From Kiloniellales bacterium (GTDB lineage: Bacteria; Pseudomonadota; Alphaproteobacteria; Kiloniellales; JAKSDN01), in assembly GCA_030064845.1 (NCBI GenBank), contig JASJEC010000011.1, positions 27,516-91,515 of the forward strand: 64,000 nucleotides of DNA. Direction: 5' to 3'. Position numbers and translations under genes: made by a program. This document shows, one piece after another, positions 32,699 to 41,505 of the stretch. Each line of letters opens with the position of its first letter. Position 1 is the stretch's first letter. Below the pieces are notes generated by a model. That model saw nothing but the letters and a program-made list of their open reading frames with translations. It was not told the origin of the DNA and made no database searches.

Positions 32699-33880
32699 CT
32701 AGATAACGTTCTTTTCCTTCAAGGGGTGGCCGTGAAGGATGCGCTCGTAGCCGAAGGCCGTGAGATCGAGCGTGACGTAGCGGCCATGGACGATCACCTC
32801 GGCCAAGGCCCGCCCGGCCGCGGGTGCCTGCTGCAGCCCGTGGCCGCTGAAGCCGTTGCAGAAGTAGAGGTTCCGGATCTCGGGATGAGGGCCCAGGATC
32901 GCGTTCTGGTCGAAGGTGTTGTAGTCGTAGTGGCCACCCCAGGCGCCGGTCAGCTTGATCGCCTCGAAGGCCGGAATGCGTGCCGCCAGGGTCGGCCAGA
33001 TGATCTCCTCGAAGTGACTGTAGTCCGGCTCCAGGTCGTCGCTGTCGGGGTCCGGGTAGCCGTCGGGCGGCGAGACGATGGTGATGTAGTGAGCGCCTTC
33101 CGGCCGGCAGACCACGCCGGTCGGGCCGATGGTCAGCGGCATGTCGGGGATCGCGGTCCGGCAGTCGAAGACGAAGGTGCTGCGCTTGCGCGGCCGCACC
33201 GGCAGTTCGACGCCCGCCGAGGCGGCGAGGTAACCCGCGCGCGGGCCGGCGGCGTTGACGAAGCTTTCGCAGGCGATCCGGCCCCCCCGCTCCAGCCGCG
33301 CGCCGCTCACGCCGCCGCCGTCCAGCTCGATCTCCGCGACCCGCTCGGTCACGTAGCGCGCGCCCCCGCTGATCGCCTTGCGCTTGAAGGCGTGGAGCAG
33401 GGCGGCGGGGTCGATCCAGCCTTCGTTCTCCAGCCCGAGGCCGGCGCCGGCCAGCCCCTCGGTGTTCAGCCAGGGAAAGCGCCGCGCGATCTCCGCCGGT
33501 TCGAGCAGGGCGGTCCTCGCGCCGAGTCGGCACTGAAGCTGGCAGTTGGCCCTAAGCTTCGCGAGACCTTCGGTGTCGGCCAGCATGAGGTAGCCCCGCT
33601 CCTTGAAGCCGAGTTCTGGCTTCTCGCCGTCGACCTCGAGGGTCTCGGCGGCGCGCTTGACGAAGCTGGCGCCGAACAGGCTCATCTCCACGTTCTCCGC
33701 CGTGGAGAACTGCTGGCGCACGCCGCCCCAGGACCGGGTCGTCGAGCAGGCGCCGTAGCTGGGATCGGGCTCGACCACCACGACGGTCCCGTCGAACGTC
33801 GGGTCGGCCAAGAGGAAATGGGCGATCGCGCTGCCCATCACCCCGCCGCCCGCGATTAGGATGTCGGCAGTTTCCGTCAT
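32699..33880 (-). CDS. FAD-dependent oxidoreductase (DAO family)
   Basis: Flavoprotein oxidase or dehydrogenase of 393 residues. The N-terminus ILIAGGGVMGSAIAHFLL is the FAD Rossmann motif, followed by VEPDPSYGACSTTRSWGGVR. The C-terminal NLYFCNGFSGHGLQQAPAAG is the second FAD contact characteristic of FOXRED1, glycine and sarcosine oxidase relatives. The ATG at 33880 overlaps the stop of the ThDP beta subunit (ATGA). Unlike the operon at 14-17 kb there is no FeS partner here, so it is probably a single-subunit enzyme. Substrate unknown, probably an N-methyl or alpha-amino acid. Confidence 0.92.
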   Translation of the reverse strand: MTETADILIAGGGVMGSAIAHFLLADPTFDGTVVVVEPDPSYGACSTTRSWGGVRQQFSTAENVEMSLFGASFVKRAAETLEVDGEKPELGFKERGYLMLADTEGLAKLRANCQLQCRLGARTALLEPAEIARRFPWLNTEGLAGAGLGLENEGWIDPAALLHAFKRKAISGGARYVTERVAEIELDGGGVSGARLERGGRIACESFVNAAGPRAGYLAASAGVELPVRPRKRSTFVFDCRTAIPDMPLTIGPTGVVCRPEGAHYITIVSPPDGYPDPDSDDLEPDYSHFEEIIWPTLAARIPAFEAIKLTGAWGGHYDYNTFDQNAILGPHPEIRNLYFCNGFSGHGLQQAPAAGRALAEVIVHGRYVTLDLTAFGYERILHGHPLKEKNVI

Positions 33881-34488
33881 GGCCGGTCGCCGGTTTTCCG
33901 ACCCAGGACCGCCGTGCGGAATCGTTTCTTCAGCGTCACGCCGTCCTTTTCCGGCAAGACGAAGGCAAGCTCCTCGGCCCGGACCTTGACCGCCTGGAAC
34001 ACCGGCCCTTCGGCCACCCGAATCAGGGGGATCGCCGCCTCCAACTCCGCCTCGCTGCGCAGCGTGGCGGCCTCGGCGATGCCAACGGCGCGGGCCGCCG
34101 CCGCGAGATCGGTTGCACCCGCCGTGTGGCTCGGCTGCATGCCGGTCTCGCCGTAGCGCTCGTTGTCGAGGACCACCACGGCCAGGTTTGACGGCCGCAT
34201 CACGGCGATGGTCGCGAGCGAGCCGAGACCCATGAGCATCTCGCCGTCGCCCGTGATCACCAGCACCCGGCGCCCGGGCTGGGCGAGGGCTAGGCCGAGG
34301 CCGATCATGGCCGCGCCGCCCATCGCGCCCCATAGCGGGAAATTGCCCGGATGGTCGCCGACCGCGGCGACGTCCCAGGTCGGCGAGCCCAGCCCGGAGA
34401 CGACCAGCAGGCCGCCGCGATCCTCCAACAGCCGCGCCACCACCTCGCGCCGCCGCAGTCCGTAGCCGTCGCTGCGCCGGGACAGCAC
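33877..34488 (-). CDS. ThDP-dependent decarboxylase, beta (PP-domain) subunit, ComE/phosphonopyruvate-decarboxylase-like
   Basis: Protein of 203 residues containing only the diphosphate-binding half of a ThDP enzyme. GDGEMLMGLG starts the GDG...NN motif, which closes at VVVLDNERYGETG about 27 residues later. The N-terminus VVSGLGSPTWDVAAVGDHPGNF and the FPLWGAMGGAAMIGLGLAL segment are typical of sulfopyruvate and phosphonopyruvate decarboxylases. It works with the pyrimidine-domain subunit encoded 4 bases upstream. It is coupled downstream to the FAD oxidase. The substrate should be a 2-oxo acid, possibly sulfonated or phosphonated, but this is inferred. Confidence 0.88.
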   Translation of the reverse strand: MLSRRSDGYGLRRREVVARLLEDRGGLLVVSGLGSPTWDVAAVGDHPGNFPLWGAMGGAAMIGLGLALAQPGRRVLVITGDGEMLMGLGSLATIAVMRPSNLAVVVLDNERYGETGMQPSHTAGATDLAAAARAVGIAEAATLRSEAELEAAIPLIRVAEGPVFQAVKVRAEELAFVLPEKDGVTLKKRFRTAVLGRKTGDRP

Positions 34489-34492
34489 CGCG

Positions 34493-35020
34493 CTACTCCG
34501 TGAAGGCCTTGGCGCCGATCAGGCGCTGGGAGATCAGCACGGCGGTCGCGGCCTCGGACCGGAAGGTCATGCGCGCGGCGGCGGCGATCGTATCCCCCGT
34601 GTCGGCGGCGTCCTCGAGGCGGATCACCAGGCAGCCGGCCAATTCCAGCGCCGGGCTCGCGGTCTGCCCCATGGGCAGCTGCCAGGGATTGAACTCGCCC
34701 GACTGGCCGCGCATGGTGACCAGCATCAAGAGCGGAAAGCGGCAGGTCTTGGCGAGCGACAGCATGTTGATGCAGTTGCCGACACCGCTGCTCTGCATGA
34801 GCAGCACGCCGCGCTGACCGCCGAGCCAGGCCCCGGCCAGAAGCGCGACGCCTTCCTCCTCCGTGGTGAGCGGCACCAGCGTCATCAAGGGCTCGGCGGT
34901 GCAGAGCGCAATCAGCTCCTTGTGGCCGCCGTCGGGCAGGGTCGCGACCTGGCGGATCTCAGCGGCGAGGAGCTGCCGGAAGATCTCACCGGGCCAGTCG
35001 TGCCCATTCTGCTCCATCAT
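34493..35020 (-). CDS. ThDP-dependent decarboxylase, alpha (Pyr-domain) subunit, ComD-like
   Basis: Protein of 175 residues, the pyrimidine-binding half of the two-part decarboxylase. PLTTEEEGVALLAGAWLGG contains the Glu that activates the cofactor, and GVLLMQSSGVGNCINMLSL and GQSGEFNPWQLPMGQ are shared with sulfopyruvate decarboxylase ComD. It is the first gene of the minus-strand unit and divergent from the hydantoinase genes; the 143-bp space between holds both promoters. The two-gene split is as in methanogen ComD/ComE rather than the fused bacterial phosphonopyruvate decarboxylase. Confidence 0.87.
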   Translation of the reverse strand: MMEQNGHDWPGEIFRQLLAAEIRQVATLPDGGHKELIALCTAEPLMTLVPLTTEEEGVALLAGAWLGGQRGVLLMQSSGVGNCINMLSLAKTCRFPLLMLVTMRGQSGEFNPWQLPMGQTASPALELAGCLVIRLEDAADTGDTIAAAARMTFRSEAATAVLISQRLIGAKAFTE

Positions 35021-35163
35021 GTCCCGATAACCCCCGCTTGCTTTGCCCCGCTTTCCTTTCTACCCGAGCGGGACCTCCGGTTGAAGCGCTCAAAGGGGGG
35101 ATGTCTTGTCTGCCGCGGCGGTTTCTTTAGGCTGCCTCGGTGGCTTTGGGGGAGAGCTTGGCA

Positions 35164-37263
35164 ATGACGGATGGGGCGCCGGGCCGCTTGGCGGTCGATA
35201 TCGGCGGGACCTTCACGGACCTGGCGCTGGAGCTCGGCGACCGCCTGGTCACGACCAAGGTGCTGACCACGCCGGCCGAGCCCGAGCGCGGCGTGCTCGG
35301 CGGCGTCGCCGCGATCCTCGACGAGGCCGGGGTTTCGCCCGGCGCGGTCGGACTGATCATCCACGGCACCACCCTGGCGACCAACGCGATCATCGAGCGC
35401 AAGGGCGCCAAGACCGCGCTGATCGTCACCGAGGGCTTCCGCGATTCCGTGGAGATGGCCTACGAAAATCGCTTCGAGCAGTACGACATCGACATCGACC
35501 GCCCCGCGCCCCTGGTGCCGCGCCGGCGCCGCTGGCCGGTGCCGGAGCGGATCGATGCGCGTGGCGCGGTCCTGAAGCCGCTCGACCTGGACGCGGCGCG
35601 CGCCCTGGCCGAGCGGATCCGGCGGGAAGAGGTCGAGAGCCTGGCGATCGGCCTGATCCACGCCTACGCCAACCCGTCACACGAGGTGGCCGTGGCCGAA
35701 GCGGTCCGCGCCGCGCTGCCCGACCTGCCGATCACCCTCTCCTCGGAAGTCTGCCCCGAGATCCGCGAGTACGAGCGGCTCTCGACCGCCTGCGCCAACG
35801 CCTACGTCCAGCCGATCATGGCGCGCTACCTGACCCGTCTCGAGGGCCGCCTGCGCGAAGAGGGTTTCACCTGTCCCTTCCTGCTGATGACCTCGGGCGG
35901 CGGGCTGACCGGCTTCGAGACGGCGGTGAAGTTCCCGATCCGTCTGGTCGAGTCCGGGCCCGCCGGCGGGGCGATCCTGGCCTGCCGCATCGCCGAGGAC
36001 TGCGGGCTCGACCGGGTGCTGTCCTACGACATGGGTGGGACCACGGCCAAGGTCTGCCTGATCGACGAGGCCCGTCCGCTGACCTCGCGCAGCTTCGAGG
36101 TCGCCCGCGCCTACCGCTTCCTCAAGGGCAGCGGCCTGCCGCTGCGGATCCCGGCGATCGAGATGGTCGAGATCGGCGCCGGCGGCGGCTCGATCGCCGC
36201 GGTCGACGCCATGAAGCGGGTCACCGTCGGGCCCGAGAGCGCGGGCGCCGACCCGGGCCCGGCCTGCTACGGCCAGGGCGGGAACCAGCCGACCGTGACC
36301 GACGCCGACCTTTTGCTCGGCCGCATCGACCGGGAACGCTTCGCCGGCGGCAGGGTCCAGCTGGCGCCGGAGAAAGCGCGGGCCGCCGTCACCGGCGCGG
36401 TCTCCGCGGCGCTCGGCCTGACCGAGGCCCTGGGCGCCTTCGCGATCAGCGAGGTGGTCGACGAGAACATGGCCAACGCGGCGCGGGTCCACGCCATCGA
36501 GTGGGGCAAGGAGGTCGCCGGCCGCACCGTGATCGCCTTCGGCGGCGCGGCGCCGCTGCACGCCGCGCGCCTCGCCGAGAAGCTGTGGCTCGACCAGGTT
36601 CTCGTGCCCGCGGGCGCGGGAGTCGGCTCGGCGATCGGCTTCCTGCGCGCGCCGATCGCCTACGAGGTCGTGCGCAGCCGCTACCTGCGCCTCTCCGATT
36701 TCGACCCGGAACCGGTCAACCGGACCCTGGAGGAGATGTCGGCGGAGGCTCTGGAGATCGTCCGAGGCGCCGCCCCCGAGGCCGAGCTGGACGAGGTCCG
36801 CGAGGCCTTCATGCGCTACGTGGGCCAGGGGCACGAGATCAGCGTGGTGCTGCCGAACCGAAGGCTCGCGGCCGTCGACGGCGCGCTACTCCAGGAGGCC
36901 TTCGACACGGCCTACAGCCGGCTCTACGGCCGCATCATCCCCGGCCTCGACGTCGAGGTGTTGAGCTGGACGCTCACCGTCACGACCAGGCTGCCGAAAT
37001 CCGAGCCGCCGGCTGAATCTTCGGACCGGGCGCTCGCGCCGGAGGCCTTCGCGCGCCGGCCTCTGTTCGACGCCGGGACCGCCGAGTTCCAGGACGTGCC
37101 GGTCTTCCGGCGCGCCGATTTTGGCGTCGGTGCCGAGGTCGCGGGGCCGGCCCTGATCGTCGAGGACCAGACTACGACGGTCGTGACCGCCGGCTTCTCG
37201 GCGAGGATGAACGCCTTGGGCCATCTGGTCTTGAGCCGGCACCCTGAAGGAGCGCAGCCATGA
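35164..37263 (+). CDS. Hydantoinase/5-oxoprolinase subunit A (HyuA-like)
   Basis: ATP-dependent amidohydrolase subunit of 699 residues. The start RLAVDIGGTFTDLALE is the ASKHA phosphate-binding loop of the HyuA family, and the second loop is VLSYDMGGTTAKVCLIDEA near residue 295. GGGSIAAVDAMKRVTVGPESAGADPGPACYG is also diagnostic (given here as a landmark near residue 345). With HyuB it should open a lactam ring such as 5-oxoproline, hydantoin or N-methylhydantoin using ATP. GGGGGAGA lies about eight bases before the ATG at 35164; an earlier ATG at 35140 is less likely. The stop overlaps the hyuB ATG. Confidence 0.94.
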   Translation: MTDGAPGRLAVDIGGTFTDLALELGDRLVTTKVLTTPAEPERGVLGGVAAILDEAGVSPGAVGLIIHGTTLATNAIIERKGAKTALIVTEGFRDSVEMAYENRFEQYDIDIDRPAPLVPRRRRWPVPERIDARGAVLKPLDLDAARALAERIRREEVESLAIGLIHAYANPSHEVAVAEAVRAALPDLPITLSSEVCPEIREYERLSTACANAYVQPIMARYLTRLEGRLREEGFTCPFLLMTSGGGLTGFETAVKFPIRLVESGPAGGAILACRIAEDCGLDRVLSYDMGGTTAKVCLIDEARPLTSRSFEVARAYRFLKGSGLPLRIPAIEMVEIGAGGGSIAAVDAMKRVTVGPESAGADPGPACYGQGGNQPTVTDADLLLGRIDRERFAGGRVQLAPEKARAAVTGAVSAALGLTEALGAFAISEVVDENMANAARVHAIEWGKEVAGRTVIAFGGAAPLHAARLAEKLWLDQVLVPAGAGVGSAIGFLRAPIAYEVVRSRYLRLSDFDPEPVNRTLEEMSAEALEIVRGAAPEAELDEVREAFMRYVGQGHEISVVLPNRRLAAVDGALLQEAFDTAYSRLYGRIIPGLDVEVLSWTLTVTTRLPKSEPPAESSDRALAPEAFARRPLFDAGTAEFQDVPVFRRADFGVGAEVAGPALIVEDQTTTVVTAGFSARMNALGHLVLSRHPEGAQP

Positions 37264-38924
37264 GCAAGAAGTCCGCGCTGGAAGCGCTGCACCTGCAGAT
37301 CATGTGGAACCGCCTGATCTCTGTCGTCGAGGAGCAGGCGCAGACCCTGATCCGCACCGCCTTCAGCACTTCGGTGCGCGAGGCCGGAGACCTCTCCGCC
37401 GGGGTCTTCGACGTCCACGGCCGCATGCTGGCCCAGGCGGTTACCGGCACGCCGGGCCACGTCAACGCCATGGCCGCCTCGGTCGAATTCTTCCTGCGGA
37501 AGTATCCGCCGGAGACCATGGAGGAGGGCGACCACTACGTCACCAACGACCCCTGGCTCGGCACCGGCCACCTGCACGACTTCACCGTGGTCTCGCCGGC
37601 CTTCAAGGACGGCAAGCTGGTCGCGCTGTTCGCCTCGACCAGCCACGTGGTCGACGTCGGCGGGCTCGGCTTCGGCCCCGACGCGCGCTCGGTCTACGAG
37701 GAGGGGCTATACGTCCCGATCATGCCGCTCGCCAAGCGCGGCGCGATGAACGAGTCCCTCCTGGCGCTGGTGCGCGCCAACGTGCGCGAGCCGGTGCAGG
37801 TCGAGGGCGACCTCTATTCGCTCGCCGCCTGCAACGACACGGGCAGCCGGCGCCTGCTCGACATGATGCGCGAGTTCGCGCTCGACAGCCTCGACGAGCT
37901 GGCCGCCCACATCATCGGCCATTCCCGCGAGGCCATGCTGGTGGAGATCCAAAAGCTCGAGCCGGGGACCTACGAAAACGCAATGCGCATAGACGGCTAC
38001 GAGGCGCCGATCGATCTGGTTCTCAAGATGACCGTCGGCGACAAGGGAATCGACCTCGACTTCGACGGCACGTCGCCGATCTCCCGCTACGGCATCAACG
38101 TGCCGCTGACCTATACCCAGGCCTACGCCTCCTTCGGGGTGCGCTGCGTGGTCGGCGGACAGGTGCCGAACAACGCGGGCTCGCTCGAGCCGGTGCGCGC
38201 CTCGGCGCCGGCGGGCTCGATCCTGAACGCGCCGCCGCCCTGCGCCGTGGCGATCCGCCACGTCATCGGCCAGATGCTGCCCGACGTGGTGCTCGGCTGT
38301 CTCGCCCAGGCCAACGGCGGCAAGGTGCCGGCCGAGGGCACCTCCTGCCTCTGGATCCCGACTCTCTTGGGCGGGCGCGGCGCGGGCGAGGGGGACACGG
38401 GCGGGGACTTCGTCATCTCCATGTTCCACGCCGGCGGCACCGGCGCCCGGCCCGGCAAGGACGGCCTCTCGGCCACCGCCTTTCCCTCGGGCGTGCGCAA
38501 CACGCCGGTCGAGATCAACGAGACCATCGCGCCCATCGTGATCTGGAAAAAGGAGTACCGGACCGACTCCGGCGGCGCCGGCCGCCACCGGGGCGGCGTC
38601 GGCCAGGTCATGGAGATCGAGCACGCCGAGGGCGCGCCCTTCACGATCTCGGCAATCTTCGACCGGGTCGAGCACGCGCCGCGCGGCCGCTTCGGCGGCC
38701 AGGACGGCAAGACCGGCCGGGTGCGCCTCGCCTCGGGCAAGGAGCTCAAAGGCAAGGGTCGCCAGGACGTGCCCGCCGGCGACCGCCTGATCCTCGAGAT
38801 GCCCGGCGGCGGCGGCCTCGGCGACCCGCGCGAGCGGTCGGATGAGAGCATCGCCGAGGACGTCGCCCAGGGCTTCGTCTCGGCCGAAGCGGCGCGGGAG
38901 GACTACGGCGTCGAGTTGGAGTAA
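37260..38924 (+). CDS. Hydantoinase/5-oxoprolinase subunit B (HyuB-like)
   Basis: Partner subunit of 554 residues. Family landmarks are LQIMWNRLISVVEEQAQTLIRTAFS at the N-terminus, YVTNDPWLGTGHLHDFTVVSP near residue 90, DFDGTSPISRYGINVPLTYT near 265 and SGGAGRHRGGVGQVMEIEH near 440. The ATG overlaps the hyuA stop (ATGA), the normal arrangement. The product of ring opening would be an amino acid or N-carbamoyl amino acid; no carbamoylase gene is adjacent. The gene ends before an alphaproteobacterial palindrome shared with the convergent acyl-CoA synthetase gene. Confidence 0.94.
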   Translation: MSKKSALEALHLQIMWNRLISVVEEQAQTLIRTAFSTSVREAGDLSAGVFDVHGRMLAQAVTGTPGHVNAMAASVEFFLRKYPPETMEEGDHYVTNDPWLGTGHLHDFTVVSPAFKDGKLVALFASTSHVVDVGGLGFGPDARSVYEEGLYVPIMPLAKRGAMNESLLALVRANVREPVQVEGDLYSLAACNDTGSRRLLDMMREFALDSLDELAAHIIGHSREAMLVEIQKLEPGTYENAMRIDGYEAPIDLVLKMTVGDKGIDLDFDGTSPISRYGINVPLTYTQAYASFGVRCVVGGQVPNNAGSLEPVRASAPAGSILNAPPPCAVAIRHVIGQMLPDVVLGCLAQANGGKVPAEGTSCLWIPTLLGGRGAGEGDTGGDFVISMFHAGGTGARPGKDGLSATAFPSGVRNTPVEINETIAPIVIWKKEYRTDSGGAGRHRGGVGQVMEIEHAEGAPFTISAIFDRVEHAPRGRFGGQDGKTGRVRLASGKELKGKGRQDVPAGDRLILEMPGGGGLGDPRERSDESIAEDVAQGFVSAEAAREDYGVELE

Positions 38925-38937
38925 GGGCTTCTTGTCT

Positions 38938-39012
38938 GTCATGCCCGGACTTGATCCGGGCATCCAGAGTTGCGCACCGCTCTGGATTGCCGGAACAAGT
39001 CCGACAATGACT
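38938..39012. repeat. Intergenic palindromic repeat between convergent genes
   Basis: The left arm 38938-38970 (TGTCATGCCCGGACTTGATC...) is an imperfect inverted copy of the right arm 38981-39012 (...GGAACAAGTCCGACAATGAC). The GTCATnnCCGGACTTGnTCCGG pattern is a very common alphaproteobacterial intergenic repeat. It fills nearly all of the 99-bp space between hyuB and the synthetase gene and could serve as a bidirectional transcript end. Confidence 0.85.
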
Positions 39013-39023
39013 AGAAAGAGCCG

Positions 39024-40625
39024 TTAGCGCAGGTCCTTGCGCATGATCTTGCCGGTTGCGGTCATTGGCAGGCTGTCGCGGTACTCGACCTCGCGCGGGT
39101 ATTCGTGGGCGGCCAGGCGGGTCTTCACGTAGGCCTGGATCTGGGCGGTCAGGGCGTCGCTCGGCTGAAAGCCCTCGTTGAGCACCAGCACGGCCTTGAC
39201 CCGCTCGGTGCGCTCAGCATCCGGTACGCCGACCGCGGCGGCCATGGCCACGGCCGGGTGCTTGAGCAGGCAGTCCTCGATCTCGCCCGGGCCGATGCGG
39301 TAGCCGCCCGAGGTGATCACGTCGTCGTCCCGGCCGACAAAGTGAAAATAGCCCTCGGCGTCGCGCGCCGCCGTGTCGCCGGTGATCAGCCAGTCGCCCC
39401 GGAACTTGGCCGCCGTGGCCTCGGGGTTGTTCCAGTACTTCAGGAACATGACCGGATCGGGCCGCCGGATCGCGACGCCGCCGGTCTCGCCGTCGGGCAG
39501 GGGAACGCCTGCCTCGTCGACCACCGCGACCTCGTGGCCCGGGACGGCGCGGCCCATGGCGCCGGGCTTGACCGGCATGATCCCGGCGCAGTTGGAGACC
39601 ACGAGGTTGCATTCGGTCTGGCCGTAGAACTCGTTGATCGTCAGGCCGAAGGCCTCGCGGCCCCAGTCGAGCAGCTCGGCGCCCAGGGTCTCTCCGCCGC
39701 TGCCGATGGACCGGACATCGTAGTCCCAGCGCTCGCAGGGATGGGCGACGCGCCGCATCATCTTGAGCGCGGTCGGTGGCATGAAGGCGTTGCGCACGCC
39801 GAACTCGGCCATCAGCGCGAAGGCGGCCTCGGGGTCGAACTTGGCGAAGCGGTGGGACAGCACCGGCACGCCATGGTGCCAGGCCGGCAGGAGCACGTCG
39901 ATCAGGCCGCCGATCCAGGCCCAGTCGGCCGGCGTCCAGAACAGGTCGCCGGGTTGCGGAAAGAGCTCCTGGGGCAGCTCGACACCGGGCAGGTGGCCGA
40001 GCAGCACCCGGTGGGCGTGGAGCGCACCCTTAGGCGGGCCGGTGGTGCCCGAGGTGTAGATGATCAGCGCCGGGTCGTCAGCCGCCGTGTCGACCGCCTC
40101 GAAGCCGTCTGAAGCCTCGGCGAGCCGGCCGTGGAAGTCCTCGGCATCCGCAGCAGGGCCGTCGACCGACAGCAGGATCGACAGCCCCGGCAGCGCGTCG
40201 CGAATCCCGGTGATCTTCTCAATACCGGCGTGGTCGGTGATCAGGGCTTTGGCGCCGCTGTCCGCCAGGCGGAAGGCGAGGGCCTCGGGACCGAAGAGGG
40301 TGAAGAGCGGGACGGCTATGGCGCCCAGCTTATAGGCGGCGATGTGGGCCAGCGCGGTCTCCGGGGCCTGGGGCAGAAGCACGCCGATCCGGTCCCCGCG
40401 TCCTAGTCCGCGCGCCGCAAGCAGGTTGGCCAGGCGGTTCGAGTCCCGCGCGAGGTCTTGAAAGCTGTAGCGTTCGACCGCGCCGTCCGCGCGCTTGTGC
40501 ACTAGCGCGACTCGGTCGCTGCCGGCCCACTTGTCGCAGATATCCACGCCGATGTTGTAGCGATCCGGGACCCGCCAGACGAAGCCGTCCTGCAGTTCCT
40601 GGTAGGTCGATCCCCGAGGCAGCAT
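39024..40625 (-). CDS. AMP-dependent acyl-CoA synthetase (acetyl-CoA-synthetase-like)
   Basis: ATP-dependent CoA ligase of 533 residues. The adenylation P-loop is IIYTSGTTGPPKGALH near residue 188, the A5 motif NEFYGQTECNLVVSN near 335, the hinge and adenosine-binding WLITGDTAARDAEGYFHFVGRDDDVI near 400 (landmark split), and the catalytic Lys in LPMTATGKIMRKDLR at the C-terminus. The closest type is the medium-chain/acetoacetyl or acetyl-CoA synthetase group. It is transcribed alone, opposite to the hydantoinase genes. The substrate is a carboxylic acid of unknown length. Confidence 0.93.
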   Translation of the reverse strand: MLPRGSTYQELQDGFVWRVPDRYNIGVDICDKWAGSDRVALVHKRADGAVERYSFQDLARDSNRLANLLAARGLGRGDRIGVLLPQAPETALAHIAAYKLGAIAVPLFTLFGPEALAFRLADSGAKALITDHAGIEKITGIRDALPGLSILLSVDGPAADAEDFHGRLAEASDGFEAVDTAADDPALIIYTSGTTGPPKGALHAHRVLLGHLPGVELPQELFPQPGDLFWTPADWAWIGGLIDVLLPAWHHGVPVLSHRFAKFDPEAAFALMAEFGVRNAFMPPTALKMMRRVAHPCERWDYDVRSIGSGGETLGAELLDWGREAFGLTINEFYGQTECNLVVSNCAGIMPVKPGAMGRAVPGHEVAVVDEAGVPLPDGETGGVAIRRPDPVMFLKYWNNPEATAAKFRGDWLITGDTAARDAEGYFHFVGRDDDVITSGGYRIGPGEIEDCLLKHPAVAMAAAVGVPDAERTERVKAVLVLNEGFQPSDALTAQIQAYVKTRLAAHEYPREVEYRDSLPMTATGKIMRKDLR

Positions 40626-40906
40626 GGTTTCGCCGTTCTCAATCCGCCGGCGGCCGACCCGGTGTTGGATCTGTCATAGTGGTGACTGGCTGGCCGCAAT
40701 CCAGGCCCTTCCAGACTAGCGGTTTTCTTCGGCTGAGTGACCCTCGTCATAACCGCCGCCCTGGAGGGCGCGGCAAATGGCGTCACCTGGACTGTGGTCA
40801 GTCCGACCCGGGTCGAGACCGGCATGTAGCGTGCCGTGGCCGGGGGAGCGGGCCGCCCGGTGGCATCGAAATGGCCGCCGGCCGGTCCGGCTCCGGCCGA
40901 GCTTCC

Positions 40907-41395
40907 TTACTCCGCCGCCAGGCTGCCGGAACGGCTGGGCAGGCGGCCCTGGATCACGTAGGCCAGGGTCTGCACGACCTGCTCGGGCGTCTCGCAGACC
41001 GCGAGCGCGGCGGCGTCGACCTCCTTGAGGGCGTGATTGAGAGCCGGGTCGTGCAGTGTGATCACCGCCTTGCCGAGCGCCGACGCGGTGCCGGCATCGA
41101 AGGCGGCGTTCCATTGCCGATACTTGTCTCCGAAGCGCACCACTACGACGTCGGCCTCGCCGATCAGCGTTCGCGTGCGGATCGCGTTCATCGCCGCGCC
41201 CTTCCTGTCGTGCCAGAAGGCCTTGTCCTCTGCGCCCAGGATGACGGTTCCGCAGTCGTCGCTGTCTTCGTGAACCGTGACCGGCGCGTCGAGCCGGATC
41301 GGAAGGCCGGCCTGGGCTATACCGGCCGCGATCTGCTCGCGCCAGTCGGTGTGGATCTCGCCCGACAGGTAAACCTTCCAATGCCGCTCTGCCAT
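40907..41395 (-). CDS. YtoQ family protein
   Basis: Cytoplasmic protein of 162 residues. The start WKVYLSGEIHTDWREQIAAG and the segments VTVHEDSDDCGTVILG, KAFWHDRKGAAMNAIRTRTL and ADVVVVRFGDKYRQWNAAFDAG follow the YtoQ pattern, a fold related to nucleoside 2-deoxyribosyltransferase-like proteins. No activity is established for the family. GGGAGGA precedes the ATG by about nine bases. It is monocistronic; the 281-bp spacer on its downstream side holds nothing I can name. Confidence 0.9.
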   Translation of the reverse strand: MAERHWKVYLSGEIHTDWREQIAAGIAQAGLPIRLDAPVTVHEDSDDCGTVILGAEDKAFWHDRKGAAMNAIRTRTLIGEADVVVVRFGDKYRQWNAAFDAGTASALGKAVITLHDPALNHALKEVDAAALAVCETPEQVVQTLAYVIQGRLPSRSGSLAAE

Positions 41396-41505
41396 TTCGT
41401 TCGTCCTCCCGGCTCATGAAAAGGCGGGGCGCCAACCGCCCCGCCATTCCAGACAGATAGGGAGCCCGGCCGAAAAGGCCAGCCCGCCCTCGTTCTGGTA
41501 CCCGC

